Positions 27,487 through 35,908 of a stretch of DNA of 64,000 nt are shown here, piece after piece; positions within the stretch are counted from its first letter, which is position 1, and every line of letters starts with the position of its first letter. Source of the DNA: Butyrivibrio proteoclasticus B316 (GTDB lineage: Bacteria; Bacillota; Clostridia; Lachnospirales; Lachnospiraceae); assembly GCF_000145035.1 (NCBI RefSeq), contig NC_014387.1, positions 1,471,001-1,535,000 on the forward strand. Direction: 5' to 3'. The notes beneath the pieces were generated by a model. It saw nothing but the letters and a program-made list of their open reading frames with translations, was not told where the DNA came from and ran no database searches. The position numbers were made by a program, and so were the translations under genes.

Positions 27487-28143
27487 ATGGCAAGAGACGA
27501 TGAAGTTTATATGTCTGCGCTACAAGGAAAGAGTATTCCTATACTGACGCTGGATAATAAATGGCATCAATTGTTTACGCAGACTGAAATGACACCTGAA
27601 ATAGAGAGCCTCGCTGATGAGCTTAATTCTCTGGTTGAGAAGGACGGCAAACTCAGGAGCCAGACCAAGGATATCAAGAAGCTTAAGAAAAAGCTTCTTG
27701 GAGAAATTGTGCCGCTAAGGGATAAAGCCAATAAGCTTGGTAATGCCCCAAACATCGAGAAAGAGATTTCAGAACGCACCAGACTTATTAACGAATGTAA
27801 CGATAAGCTAGACAGCCATCAGGATGAGCTCCTTGATCTATCCAAACAGATATATGATATAGACTATAAGCTGATGTTGGAAACCATGAAGGTCTGCTAT
27901 GAGAGACTTCATGATAACACAGAAGATATCAAAGCTTTGGATGAATGGATCAAGAGGGCCAGAATAGAACTTAAAAAGAATGTTATCAGGCTTCAGGAAT
28001 CAGAGATGGAGAATTATAATCTCTATTCTTATATGCATCAGATTTTCGGACCTGAAGTTGTAGATCTTTTTGATATGAAATATGATCCGGACAAGAGACA
28101 TCCGATTAGAAGACCTTTATCCGGAGAAGAATACGTAGAATAA
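27487..28143 (+). CDS. Coiled-coil protein of unknown function
   Basis: A 218-residue soluble protein that I do not assign to a known family. Residues about 35-175 are charged heptad-like helix rich in Lys, Glu and Leu (for example KKLKKKLLGEIVPLRDKANK), predicting a long coiled coil. The N-terminus begins with a short domain (SALQGKSIPILTLDNKWHQLF), and the C-terminus ends with a Pro/Arg-rich tail (DPDKRHPIRRPLSGEEY). There is no signal peptide or membrane helix. It lies 23 bases after rex and ends at a terminator, so it is probably read from the Rex-controlled promoter. The ribosome-binding site before ATG 27487 is weak (GTGAGATAATCTG), so the start is a little uncertain. Confidence 0.65.
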   Translation: MARDDEVYMSALQGKSIPILTLDNKWHQLFTQTEMTPEIESLADELNSLVEKDGKLRSQTKDIKKLKKKLLGEIVPLRDKANKLGNAPNIEKEISERTRLINECNDKLDSHQDELLDLSKQIYDIDYKLMLETMKVCYERLHDNTEDIKALDEWIKRARIELKKNVIRLQESEMENYNLYSYMHQIFGPEVVDLFDMKYDPDKRHPIRRPLSGEEYVE

Positions 28144-28148
28144 TTTGC

Positions 28149-28174
28149 GGGCTGCTTTAACAGGCAGCCCTTTT
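28149..28174 (+). terminator. Terminator of the rex operon
   Basis: A 7-bp stem (GGGCTGC at 28149-28155 with GCAGCCC at 28164-28170) is followed by TTTT. It lies six bases after the stop codon. Confidence 0.85.
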
Positions 28175-28280
28175 ATTGCAGAGCCGGTTATGTGAATTAC
28201 GTCAGATGTGCTTGCAGGCGGCCTACAGACAAATATGAGTACGAGCAATCTTTAGCTGTATTTTAAGGGAGGAGATCTAT

Positions 28281-29843
28281 ATGAAGTTTGCGGTAAACAG
28301 TCAGGAAATGAAAGTATATGACAGGAATACATCCGAATTCTTTGGGGTTCCCGGCATTGTCTTAATGGAGAGAGCTTCCCTAAAAGTTGTAGAAAGTATT
28401 GAAAAATGGCTTGGAGATAGGAACATCGACAGGAGAGTAAGAGCACTTGTAATTTGCGGAGTCGGCAATAATGGTGGAGATGGGGCCTGCATTGCAAGAC
28501 TATTGAGACAGAAAGGAATATATGTAAATATATGCCTTGTGGGAGATTACACTAAGTGCAGCGACCTCTTACTGAAACAGCTTAAGATATTGGAAAAATA
28601 TGGAACTACTCCTGACACTTTTTCCAATATAAGAGACAACAAATGTGCTTCTGAGTGGGATATCATAGTAGATGCATTATTTGGAATAGGGCTATCACGA
28701 CCTGTTTCAGGTGACTTTGCAGAAGCAGTCAGATACATAAACGATTGTAAGGCTGAGAGAAAATCTGACCTTCTTGTTACAAGTGTTGATATTCCATCAG
28801 GTATAAATGCTGATAATGGCAAGATCTGTGGAAGTGCTGTCAAAGCAGATATTACTGTTACATTTAATCAGATCAAGCTTGGACATATCCTGTATCCCGG
28901 TTGTGAGTATTTGGGAAAACTCATAGTAGAAGATGTGGGAATAACTGATGACAGCTTTTTGTCAAAAGAGCCGGGGGCCTTTTTTTATGATGAAGATATA
29001 GCAGATCTTTTGCCTAAAAGACCTCTTGATGGAAATAAGGGAACTAATGGAAAAGTCCTTATTATAGCCGGGTCCAAGGACATAAGCGGAGCCTGCCTTT
29101 TGGCTACTAATTCATGCATGAAGGCTGGAGCCGGTATGGTCAGGATTTTTACTGCCAGTGAAAACGCGGAAGTTATCAAAGCTCTTTTACCGGAAGCCAT
29201 GCTTGTTACCTATGAGGATTTCGAGCCTTTTAATGACAAGCTTGAATTGTGCTTTGGTTGGGCGAGTGCAGTTGTTCTTGGTCCGGGAATCGGAACAATG
29301 CAAAGTGGCTACGAACTTACCAAACAGACACTTTCCGGGTATAAGGGAAATCTGGTGGTTGATGCGGATGCGCTTAATCTTGTTGCTTCGCACCATGAGC
29401 TTAGAGAGCTTATGTCAAATTATGCCAAAAACGGCAGGAAACTTATAATAACTCCTCATCTTGGAGAATTTGCAAGACTCTTTGACAGAGATGTCAGAGA
29501 TTGCAAGGAACATATTCTTGAATATCCAAGAGATCTGGCAGAGAATCTTCATTGCACTGTGGTTTGCAAGGATGCAAGGACAGTTATTGCTGACAGCAAA
29601 GAGAAAAAGATATATATTAATATGAGCGGCAACGATGGAATGGCAACTGCGGGAAGCGGGGATGTTCTTTCAGGCATCCTGGGCGCGTTCATGGCTTTTG
29701 ACAGATCGGCCTTTGAAATTGCATGCCTTGGAGTTTATCTTCACGGACTGGCAGGTGACAGGGGAGCACTGGAAAAAGGTAAGCATTCCATGGTGGCTTC
29801 TGATATTATAATTGGAATGGAAGATATTCTTAGAGAAATATAA
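28281..29843 (+). CDS. nnr: Bifunctional NAD(P)H-hydrate epimerase/dehydratase
   Basis: This 520-residue fusion repairs damaged NADH and NADPH. The N-terminal YjeF half (about 1-220) is the epimerase, with VICGVGNNGGDGACIARLL and the DALFGIGLSR loop. The C-terminal half (about 235-515) is the ADP- or ATP-dependent dehydratase of ribokinase-like fold, with NKGTNGKVLIIAGS, VLGPGIG, ITPHLGEFARL and the GSGDVLSGILG signature. The reverse metabolism it repairs is general housekeeping. The start follows GGGAGGAG (28267-28274). The next gene, alr, starts 20 bases on, a pairing often seen in bacteria. Confidence 0.95.
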   Translation: MKFAVNSQEMKVYDRNTSEFFGVPGIVLMERASLKVVESIEKWLGDRNIDRRVRALVICGVGNNGGDGACIARLLRQKGIYVNICLVGDYTKCSDLLLKQLKILEKYGTTPDTFSNIRDNKCASEWDIIVDALFGIGLSRPVSGDFAEAVRYINDCKAERKSDLLVTSVDIPSGINADNGKICGSAVKADITVTFNQIKLGHILYPGCEYLGKLIVEDVGITDDSFLSKEPGAFFYDEDIADLLPKRPLDGNKGTNGKVLIIAGSKDISGACLLATNSCMKAGAGMVRIFTASENAEVIKALLPEAMLVTYEDFEPFNDKLELCFGWASAVVLGPGIGTMQSGYELTKQTLSGYKGNLVVDADALNLVASHHELRELMSNYAKNGRKLIITPHLGEFARLFDRDVRDCKEHILEYPRDLAENLHCTVVCKDARTVIADSKEKKIYINMSGNDGMATAGSGDVLSGILGAFMAFDRSAFEIACLGVYLHGLAGDRGALEKGKHSMVASDIIIGMEDILREI

Positions 29844-29862
29844 AATTAGGATGGTTTTAGAA

Positions 29863-31026
29863 ATGCTTGAAGAGTATTCAAGAGTTTATGCAAGAATTGA
29901 TATTGATGCGATTAAGTACAATTTGGAATCCATGAGAAAAAATATTCCCGATGGAACCAGGATCATGGCTGTGGTCAAGACAGATGCCTACGGGCATGGT
30001 GCTACCAGGATCGCGCTTAGTCTTGAAAATGTTGATTATATATGGGGCTATGCGGTTGCTACTGCTGAGGAAGCCTTTGAACTAAGAGATGCAGGGGCTA
30101 TCAAGCCTATTTTGGTACTGGGATATACCTTCCCGTATGCGTACAGGAGAATGCTTTTAGAGGGTGTCAGACCTTCAGTTTTCAGAATGGATATGGCGCA
30201 GGAGTTGTCCGATTGCGGACAGGAACTTGTTGACAGCGGAGAACTTACAGAACTTCCCTGTGTTCACATTGCTGTAGATACAGGAATGAGCAGAATTGGC
30301 GTAACACCTGATGAAAAGGGCGCAGACTTTGTCAGCAAAGTCATGAATATGCCGGGAATACAGGTTGAAGGAATATTTACACATTTTGCAAGAGCTGATG
30401 AAGCTGATCTTTCCAATGCAAGAGAAAGAGAGAAAGTGTTCGCAGATTTTGTTAAGTCAGTAGAAGAGACGACAGGAAAGAAAATACCTCTTCACCACTG
30501 CGCAAATTCTGCAAGTATTATTTCGGTCCCTGAGTCATCAATGGATATGGTGAGAGCCGGAGTAACAATGTATGGAATGTGGCCATCAGAGGATGTTCCG
30601 CGCGATATAGTAAGCCTCAAACCAACAATGGAGCTTATAAGCCATATTGTTATGATCAAAGAGGTTCCTGCCGGAACACCTGTAAGTTATGGCGGAACTT
30701 ATGTTACAGATAAGCCTACCAAGATAGCTACAATACCTGTTGGATACGGAGACGGTTATCCAAGAAGTCTTTCCAATAAGGGATATGTACTGATAAATGG
30801 TCATCATGCCAATATAATTGGCCGCGTATGCATGGATCAGTTCATGGTAGACGTGACCGATATTCATTATGTCCTGGAAGGAGATGAAGTAGTTCTTCTT
30901 GGAAGGGACAAGAATACCGGTGAAGAGATATCTGCTGAACTTCTCGGAGAGATGAGCGGCAGATTCAATTACGAACTCACCTGTGATTTCAACAAGAGAA
31001 TTCCAAGAGTATTTGTAGGAAAGTAA
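29863..31026 (+). CDS. alr: Alanine racemase
   Basis: This 387-residue fold-III PLP enzyme interconverts L- and D-alanine for peptidoglycan synthesis. The PLP lysine is in AVVKTDAYGHGA (about residue 39), and the motif RAGVTMYGMWPS and the second-domain catalytic region (PVGYGDGYPRSL) are intact. The tail GRVCMDQFMVDVT is characteristic. Possible starts upstream at 29812 overlap nnr; I chose ATG 29863 because AGGATGG (29848-29854) lies eight bases before it. The gene ends nine bases from the convergent J-domain gene, with no terminator between them. Confidence 0.95.
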   Translation: MLEEYSRVYARIDIDAIKYNLESMRKNIPDGTRIMAVVKTDAYGHGATRIALSLENVDYIWGYAVATAEEAFELRDAGAIKPILVLGYTFPYAYRRMLLEGVRPSVFRMDMAQELSDCGQELVDSGELTELPCVHIAVDTGMSRIGVTPDEKGADFVSKVMNMPGIQVEGIFTHFARADEADLSNAREREKVFADFVKSVEETTGKKIPLHHCANSASIISVPESSMDMVRAGVTMYGMWPSEDVPRDIVSLKPTMELISHIVMIKEVPAGTPVSYGGTYVTDKPTKIATIPVGYGDGYPRSLSNKGYVLINGHHANIIGRVCMDQFMVDVTDIHYVLEGDEVVLLGRDKNTGEEISAELLGEMSGRFNYELTCDFNKRIPRVFVGK

Positions 31027-31035
31027 TATTTAAGC

Positions 31036-32034
31036 CTACCCAAAACGCTTTTTGGCTTCTGAGTACTGAACATTGATCTCTTGGAGAGCTTTAGTATCAC
31101 CATCCATATTATCGGGGTGATAGAGCTTGACAAGGGATCTGTATTTTTTATCTACGCTTTCTCTTGATTTGCAGCCGGCAAAGAAATTGAAGGCTGACTT
31201 TTGACCTTCGTAGTAGTTTTCATCATCGTAAGGCTCATCATCTTCATAGAAGTCTTCATCCTCATAAGGCTCATCATCTTCATAGAAGTCTCCATCCGCA
31301 TAAGGCTCATCATCTTCATAGAAGTCTTCATTCTCGTAAGACTCATCATCTTCGTAGAAATCTTCATCCTCATAGGATTCATCGTCTTCGTAGTAATCAT
31401 CATCGTAAGTTTCATCATCTTCTTCATAAAAATCCCTGACAGATTTGCGGGGACTTTCAGATTCATCTTCGAAATCTTCATGGTGTTTTCTTAACCATTT
31501 TTCATATTTTTTTTCGTAATGTCTTTTACCTGCTGATGGAAAGAGAAGGTAGTATCTGTCAAGAAACTGAGCAATAAATGACTTTTGGAAAATAGCTCTT
31601 ATAAGATAAATCATTGCGTCAGCGCAGGTTGCATAAAACAGGAACTTGCCAAAAGAGATGACTGTCCCGATACAAAAAACAGAAAAAATTACCGGAATAA
31701 ATAATATTACGGACAGAATGATCAAAAGAAAGAACGCAATACTTCCACGTGTCGGATAAATAGTGAGAACCCACCATATCCTGATATCACTAAGGAGCTT
31801 TTGGAAGATGTCTGTATTTAGAGATGCAATGCGCATGCCGCTGAAAAATAGGAAAATACTTGCCAGGAAAAAGATGACAAACAGGGCTGCAGTAATAGGA
31901 AGAGCGCAGAAAAAAAGCTTAATCAGCCTGAATAAGCTTTTAAAAAACCATGCAAGCATTGAGAATAAGCCCTTGAGTATATATAAAAAGAAACTGATAA
32001 CAGCGTTTAATGCCATAGAAAAAAGCGACAACAT
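31036..32034 (-). CDS. Membrane protein with acidic repeats and a C-terminal J-domain
   Basis: The protein has 332 residues. The N-terminal half has about four to five hydrophobic segments (roughly 5-30, 38-67, 92-118, 120-145). A cytoplasmic region follows with about five copies of a 12-residue acidic unit (EDEDFYEDDEPY and variants, about residues 208-275). The last 50 residues are a J-domain with the HPD tripeptide in LYHPDNMDGDTK, which in this family stimulates the ATPase of Hsp70. The J-domain is short and lacks helix IV. It may recruit DnaK to the membrane; the client is unknown. The start follows GGGGGAT on the - strand. It is divergent from the TrkA/RyR-like gene and shares the intergenic region with it. 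Confidence 0.75.
   Translation of the reverse strand: MLSLFSMALNAVISFFLYILKGLFSMLAWFFKSLFRLIKLFFCALPITAALFVIFFLASIFLFFSGMRIASLNTDIFQKLLSDIRIWWVLTIYPTRGSIAFFLLIILSVILFIPVIFSVFCIGTVISFGKFLFYATCADAMIYLIRAIFQKSFIAQFLDRYYLLFPSAGKRHYEKKYEKWLRKHHEDFEDESESPRKSVRDFYEEDDETYDDDYYEDDESYEDEDFYEDDESYENEDFYEDDEPYADGDFYEDDEPYEDEDFYEDDEPYDDENYYEGQKSAFNFFAGCKSRESVDKKYRSLVKLYHPDNMDGDTKALQEINVQYSEAKKRFG
31206..31420 (-). repeat. 36-bp tandem coding repeats in the J-domain gene
   Basis: About five direct 36-bp units (12 codons each) encode the Glu/Asp/Tyr-rich stretch. Copies are nearly identical in the middle (about 31240-31350), so unit number may vary between strains. Confidence 0.8.
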
Positions 32035-32169
32035 AAATATCCCCCGAACGTTCTTTCATCAGATTATTTTACTATGAAAAGGGCCCTGTATAAAGATTTA
32101 TTGCCTGAAACATTTAAAAATGGTAAGGTTTATAGGTGTTTGAAAGTTATTGCCTGTGAGGGAGAAACT

Positions 32170-33645
32170 ATGAAAATCATAAAATTTCTTAAAGAAAAAT
32201 TCCCATGGATTTCATATGCGATAGGATTGATACCTTTTTTTGTCGCCTGTATAGGATATGGATATTATGGCAAGCTTCCTGTATGGGAGGCTGTCTATGC
32301 ATCAGTAGCACTATATTTTGTTAATCCCGTTGTTGATTATGAAAGTCCTCTTATATTGTTTGCGGAGATAGGCGCTGTTATCGTTACTGCCGGTATTATT
32401 CTGAGCGTAGTCAGATATGCCTATGCTAAGGTGGATCATTTTTTTGTCAGGTTCAATGCTGATTCAACGGTTGTATATACGGATAATGATATGGGACAGG
32501 AGGTTGGTTCCAAACTCGTCCATGGATATACTCTCTATAACAATCCGGATGATGATGGTGATAACCTCAAGAAGTTTAAAGTTGAAAAAGTTAAGAATCA
32601 TATTCTGATGTTTGAAAATGATATGGATAATGTCAGCTTTTATACCGAGAATGAAGGAAAACTATCGGGCTCTAACGTATTTATGATGCTAAGAGATATC
32701 GATCCATCACTATTGGATGCAGCTGACAAGGAGTCTTCAAGCCTTCATTTCTTTAATATTTATGATGTTATGGCCAGAGAATACTGGCATAGAAATAATT
32801 TTTATGACAGGAGAAAAGAAAAACTTAAAATAGCAATAATAGGTTTTGGAAGAGTGGGAGCAGCTATTTTTAAGTATGGGTATCTTAATAACATCTATAG
32901 CCTTGAGCAGGAAATAGAGTATCATGTCTGGGGCTGTTCTCCTTCACAGAAGGCTTTTGTAGGGACACTTGAGACCATGAATAAAGACAGTATCATAATC
33001 CATGAGAAATCCTGGGAGGAAGAGATGGATACTCTATCTGCGATGGACAGAGTTATCTATACTATTGCGGATAAGAGTATTGAGCTGATTCAGAAGGTAC
33101 TGTATGTAAATCCTGATGCAGAGATACATTGTTATTCGGAAAATCCTGCTTGTTTATCACAACTATATGTTTCCAATAAGGTACAGGCCTTTGGCGATAT
33201 GAGCGACATTTTGACGGAAGACAATATCAAAAAAGAAAAGCTGTACAGGCAGGGAAAGCTCTTTAACTATGATTATTTTCTGAGATATCAGGGAGGGGAT
33301 ATTCCTGCTGATTATGAAAATGAGGCTGAAAAAGAGTGGAAGAAGCTTAATGGCTTTTTCAAAAGCTCAAATGTAGCAAGAGCGGATCATTACTGGATAG
33401 AAAAAAAGCTTGTTTCGGATGGCGAGATTGCTGAAAACTCTGAGGAAGCATTTAGAATAGAGCACATACGATGGAGCAGATTTTATTTTGCAAATCACTG
33501 GGCTTATGCTCCAAAACGAGATAATGCTGCCAGAAAGCATAATCTTTTGGTTCCCTATGAAGAACTTGATCATAGCGAAAAGATAAAAGATGGTATATAT
33601 AGTGACGTCTTGAGAGCTGAAATAGATAAACTTGCCTGCGACTAA
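32170..33645 (+). CDS. Channel-like protein with TrkA-N (RCK) and RyR domains
   Basis: The protein has 491 residues. A first membrane helix (about 10-30), an amphipathic segment (PVWEAVYASVALYFVNP, about 37-53), and a second helix (about 60-85) resemble a two-helix ion channel, but the potassium filter TVGYG is absent. A beta-rich segment follows, then an NAD-binding-type Rossmann fold starting IAIIGFGRVGAAIFKYG (about 219). The last 60 residues match the RyR domain found in ryanodine receptors and some bacterial proteins (RIEHIRWSRFYFANHWAY, LVPYEELDHSEK). It could be a ligand-gated ion channel regulator. I chose ATG 32170, five bases after GAGGGAG; an ATG at 32074 in frame has none. Confidence 0.65.
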   Translation: MKIIKFLKEKFPWISYAIGLIPFFVACIGYGYYGKLPVWEAVYASVALYFVNPVVDYESPLILFAEIGAVIVTAGIILSVVRYAYAKVDHFFVRFNADSTVVYTDNDMGQEVGSKLVHGYTLYNNPDDDGDNLKKFKVEKVKNHILMFENDMDNVSFYTENEGKLSGSNVFMMLRDIDPSLLDAADKESSSLHFFNIYDVMAREYWHRNNFYDRRKEKLKIAIIGFGRVGAAIFKYGYLNNIYSLEQEIEYHVWGCSPSQKAFVGTLETMNKDSIIIHEKSWEEEMDTLSAMDRVIYTIADKSIELIQKVLYVNPDAEIHCYSENPACLSQLYVSNKVQAFGDMSDILTEDNIKKEKLYRQGKLFNYDYFLRYQGGDIPADYENEAEKEWKKLNGFFKSSNVARADHYWIEKKLVSDGEIAENSEEAFRIEHIRWSRFYFANHWAYAPKRDNAARKHNLLVPYEELDHSEKIKDGIYSDVLRAEIDKLACD

Positions 33646-33716
33646 TTGCCTACTGGAATAGGTTTATAAAATATGATATAGTGTAAGTTGACATTTTGTG
33701 TATAGGAGGACTTACT

Positions 33717-35084
33717 ATGGACGAAGGCTTGCCTTCTGTCAGTATTCTCATCTTTTTTATCATTTTGATAATGGATGTTCTGGTACACGGATTTGGCGTG
33801 GCTCTCGGGCATGTCCGGGAGGAAGAAATAGAGAAAAAGGTTCTTGAGAATAAAGAACAGCTAAGCGCCAAGATTCTTAAGGCTATTAAGGATGATGCCA
33901 GACTTATCAAATGTATCCAGTATTTTAATATTGTGGTAAATATGATCCTGGGAGGCATAGTTGTAATCAATATCTCCGGTGCTTTTGTAAGTGCCATGGA
34001 CAAGAATATGACTACAACCTGGTATTCTCATGGAGTTATTTATCTATGCACCGGACTTATCATCAGTTTTCTTATAATGTGCTTTGGAGTATTGATTCCA
34101 AGAAAGCTGTCGGCGAGATATCCGGAGCAATGGATTTATGTTTGCTTTTATCCGGTGAACATTATTTTGGGAATTTGTTATCCTTTTGTTTTTATATCGA
34201 ATGCGCTTTCTTCCGGGCTCTTATATTTATTTGGAATTCGCGGAGAAACGGATGAGTCTGATGTTACTGAAGAGGAAATCAAATCGATGGTTTCTGAAGG
34301 ACAGGAACAGGGAGTTCTGCAGGAAACAGAGGCAGACATGATAACCAATATCTTTGAATTCTCAGATAAAGAAGCCAGAGATATTATGACCAACAGAAAG
34401 GCTATGGTGGCTATTGACGCTAATATGAGCCTTAAGGAAGCTGTTGGATTTATGATGGACACGAATAACAGCAGATTTCCGGTTTATCTTGATGATATTG
34501 ATCATATCATTGGCATCATGCATATAAGAGATGCCATGAAAAAACTATCCGAGGAGACAGATGAAGAGCTTCCCATCAGGAAGATCAAGGGTATTTTACG
34601 TCAGCCAAAATTTGTTCCTGAGACAAGGAATATAGATTCTCTTTTCCATAGTATGCAATCTACCAAAACGCAGATGGTCATAATCATAGATGAATATGGT
34701 CAGACTGCAGGTTTGGTCACAATGGAAGATATTCTGGAGGAAATTGTAGGTAATATCATGGATGAGTATGATGAGGATGAGAACTTCATCAAACCTACAA
34801 AGAATTCCGGCGAATATCTTGTAGAGGGTACAACGCCTCTTGAAGTTCTCGAGAAAAGATTTAAAATATCTTTCGGCGAGAGCGAGTTTGAAACGCTAAA
34901 CGGATATATGATTTCTCAGCTTGACAGGATACCTGAGGCTGATGAAGAGTTTAGCACCACCGTTGATGGCTATAGTTTCAAGATTCTTTCTGTAGATAAT
35001 CACATGGTACAGAGTGTTCAGGTCAATAAGCTGCCTGATGAAGAGATTGTTCAGGAAGAAAAAGAATTAGAAATAGCAAATTAG
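33717..35084 (+). CDS. CNNM/CorC-family membrane protein with CBS pair
   Basis: This 455-residue protein has an N-terminal DUF21 (CNNM) membrane domain with about four helices (about 6-27, 75-95, 105-128, 140-165), a CBS pair (about 210-335, with MTNRKAMVAID and SRFPVYLDDIDHIIGIMHIRD), and a C-terminal CorC/HlyC domain (YLVEGTTPLEVLEKRF to the end). Proteins of this kind are implicated in magnesium or sodium-driven magnesium extrusion; the older name hemolysin C is misleading. AGGAGG (33704-33709) precedes ATG 33717 by seven bases. It follows the TrkA/RyR gene by 71 bases in the same direction. Confidence 0.9.
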   Translation: MDEGLPSVSILIFFIILIMDVLVHGFGVALGHVREEEIEKKVLENKEQLSAKILKAIKDDARLIKCIQYFNIVVNMILGGIVVINISGAFVSAMDKNMTTTWYSHGVIYLCTGLIISFLIMCFGVLIPRKLSARYPEQWIYVCFYPVNIILGICYPFVFISNALSSGLLYLFGIRGETDESDVTEEEIKSMVSEGQEQGVLQETEADMITNIFEFSDKEARDIMTNRKAMVAIDANMSLKEAVGFMMDTNNSRFPVYLDDIDHIIGIMHIRDAMKKLSEETDEELPIRKIKGILRQPKFVPETRNIDSLFHSMQSTKTQMVIIIDEYGQTAGLVTMEDILEEIVGNIMDEYDEDENFIKPTKNSGEYLVEGTTPLEVLEKRFKISFGESEFETLNGYMISQLDRIPEADEEFSTTVDGYSFKILSVDNHMVQSVQVNKLPDEEIVQEEKELEIAN

Positions 35085-35109
35085 ATATATCTAAAGGAAG
35101 GAAGTTTTT

Positions 35110-35847
35110 ATGTCAGGACATTCAAAATTTGCAAACATCAAGCATAAGAAAGAAAAGAATGATGCTGCAAAGGGAAAAATTTTCACTATCATTGGTAAGG
35201 AAATTGCAGTAGCAGTTAAAGAAGGTGGTCCAAATCCTGCCAATAACTTTAAGCTTGCTACAGTAATTGCCAAGGCTAAGGCTAACAACATGCCTAACGA
35301 TACAATTGAGCGTGGTATCAAGAAGGCATCAGGTGCAGACGGAGCAGTTGATTATAAGAGCATCACATACGAAGGATATGGCCCTGGTGGAACAGCTATC
35401 ATCGTTGAGACTCTTACAGATAACCAGAACAGAACAGCAGCAAATGTTAAGAGCGCATTTACTAAGGGTAATGGAAACGTTGGAACTCCTGGATGCGTAT
35501 CTTATATGTTTGACAATAAGGGACAGATCCTTATTGACAAGGAAGAGTGCAAGATGTCTTCTGATGATCTTATGATGCTTGTTCTTGATGCAGGAGCAGA
35601 TGATTTTAATGAAGAAGAAGACAGCTATGAAATCCTTACAACTCCTGATAGTTTCCAGGCTGTAGTAGAAGCCCTTAACGAGGCAGGTGTTGAGACTGCT
35701 TCAGCAGAAGTAACTATGATCCCTCAGAACTATGTATCAGTTACTGATCCTGAGACAGTTAAATATCTTACAAGAATTCTTGATCTCCTTGATGAGGATG
35801 ATGATGTTCAGGCTGTATATCACAACTGGGATGAGCCTGAAGAGTGA
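35110..35847 (+). CDS. yebC: YebC/PmpR-family DNA-binding regulatory protein
   Basis: The 245-residue protein starts MSGHSKFANIKHKKEKND, the classic opening of the YebC/TACO1 family, and ends in the usual acidic region (DEDDDVQAVYHNW). Bacterial members have been reported to act either as transcriptional regulators or as translation factors helping ribosomes through proline-rich stretches. Length fits the family (about 240). The start follows AAAGGAAGGAAG by about seven bases. It sits 25 bases after the CorC-type gene, so it may be co-transcribed. The exact role in this organism cannot be told. Confidence 0.95.
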   Translation: MSGHSKFANIKHKKEKNDAAKGKIFTIIGKEIAVAVKEGGPNPANNFKLATVIAKAKANNMPNDTIERGIKKASGADGAVDYKSITYEGYGPGGTAIIVETLTDNQNRTAANVKSAFTKGNGNVGTPGCVSYMFDNKGQILIDKEECKMSSDDLMMLVLDAGADDFNEEEDSYEILTTPDSFQAVVEALNEAGVETASAEVTMIPQNYVSVTDPETVKYLTRILDLLDEDDDVQAVYHNWDEPEE

Positions 35848-35908
35848 TATACCTGCTGAGATAGGCTGATTTTTTATAACAATATATATAACGTGGGGGA
35901 GTCCTGAA

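Noticed and set aside
31206..31420. Regular 36-bp direct repeats that could look like a CRISPR array
   Set aside because: The units are contiguous without spacers and are in frame, encoding an acidic 12-residue repeat of the J-domain protein.
33688..33716. TTGACA before the CorC-type gene as a promoter -35 element
   Set aside because: A -10 at the right distance would lie on the ribosome-binding site and start codon; no suitable hexamer is present.
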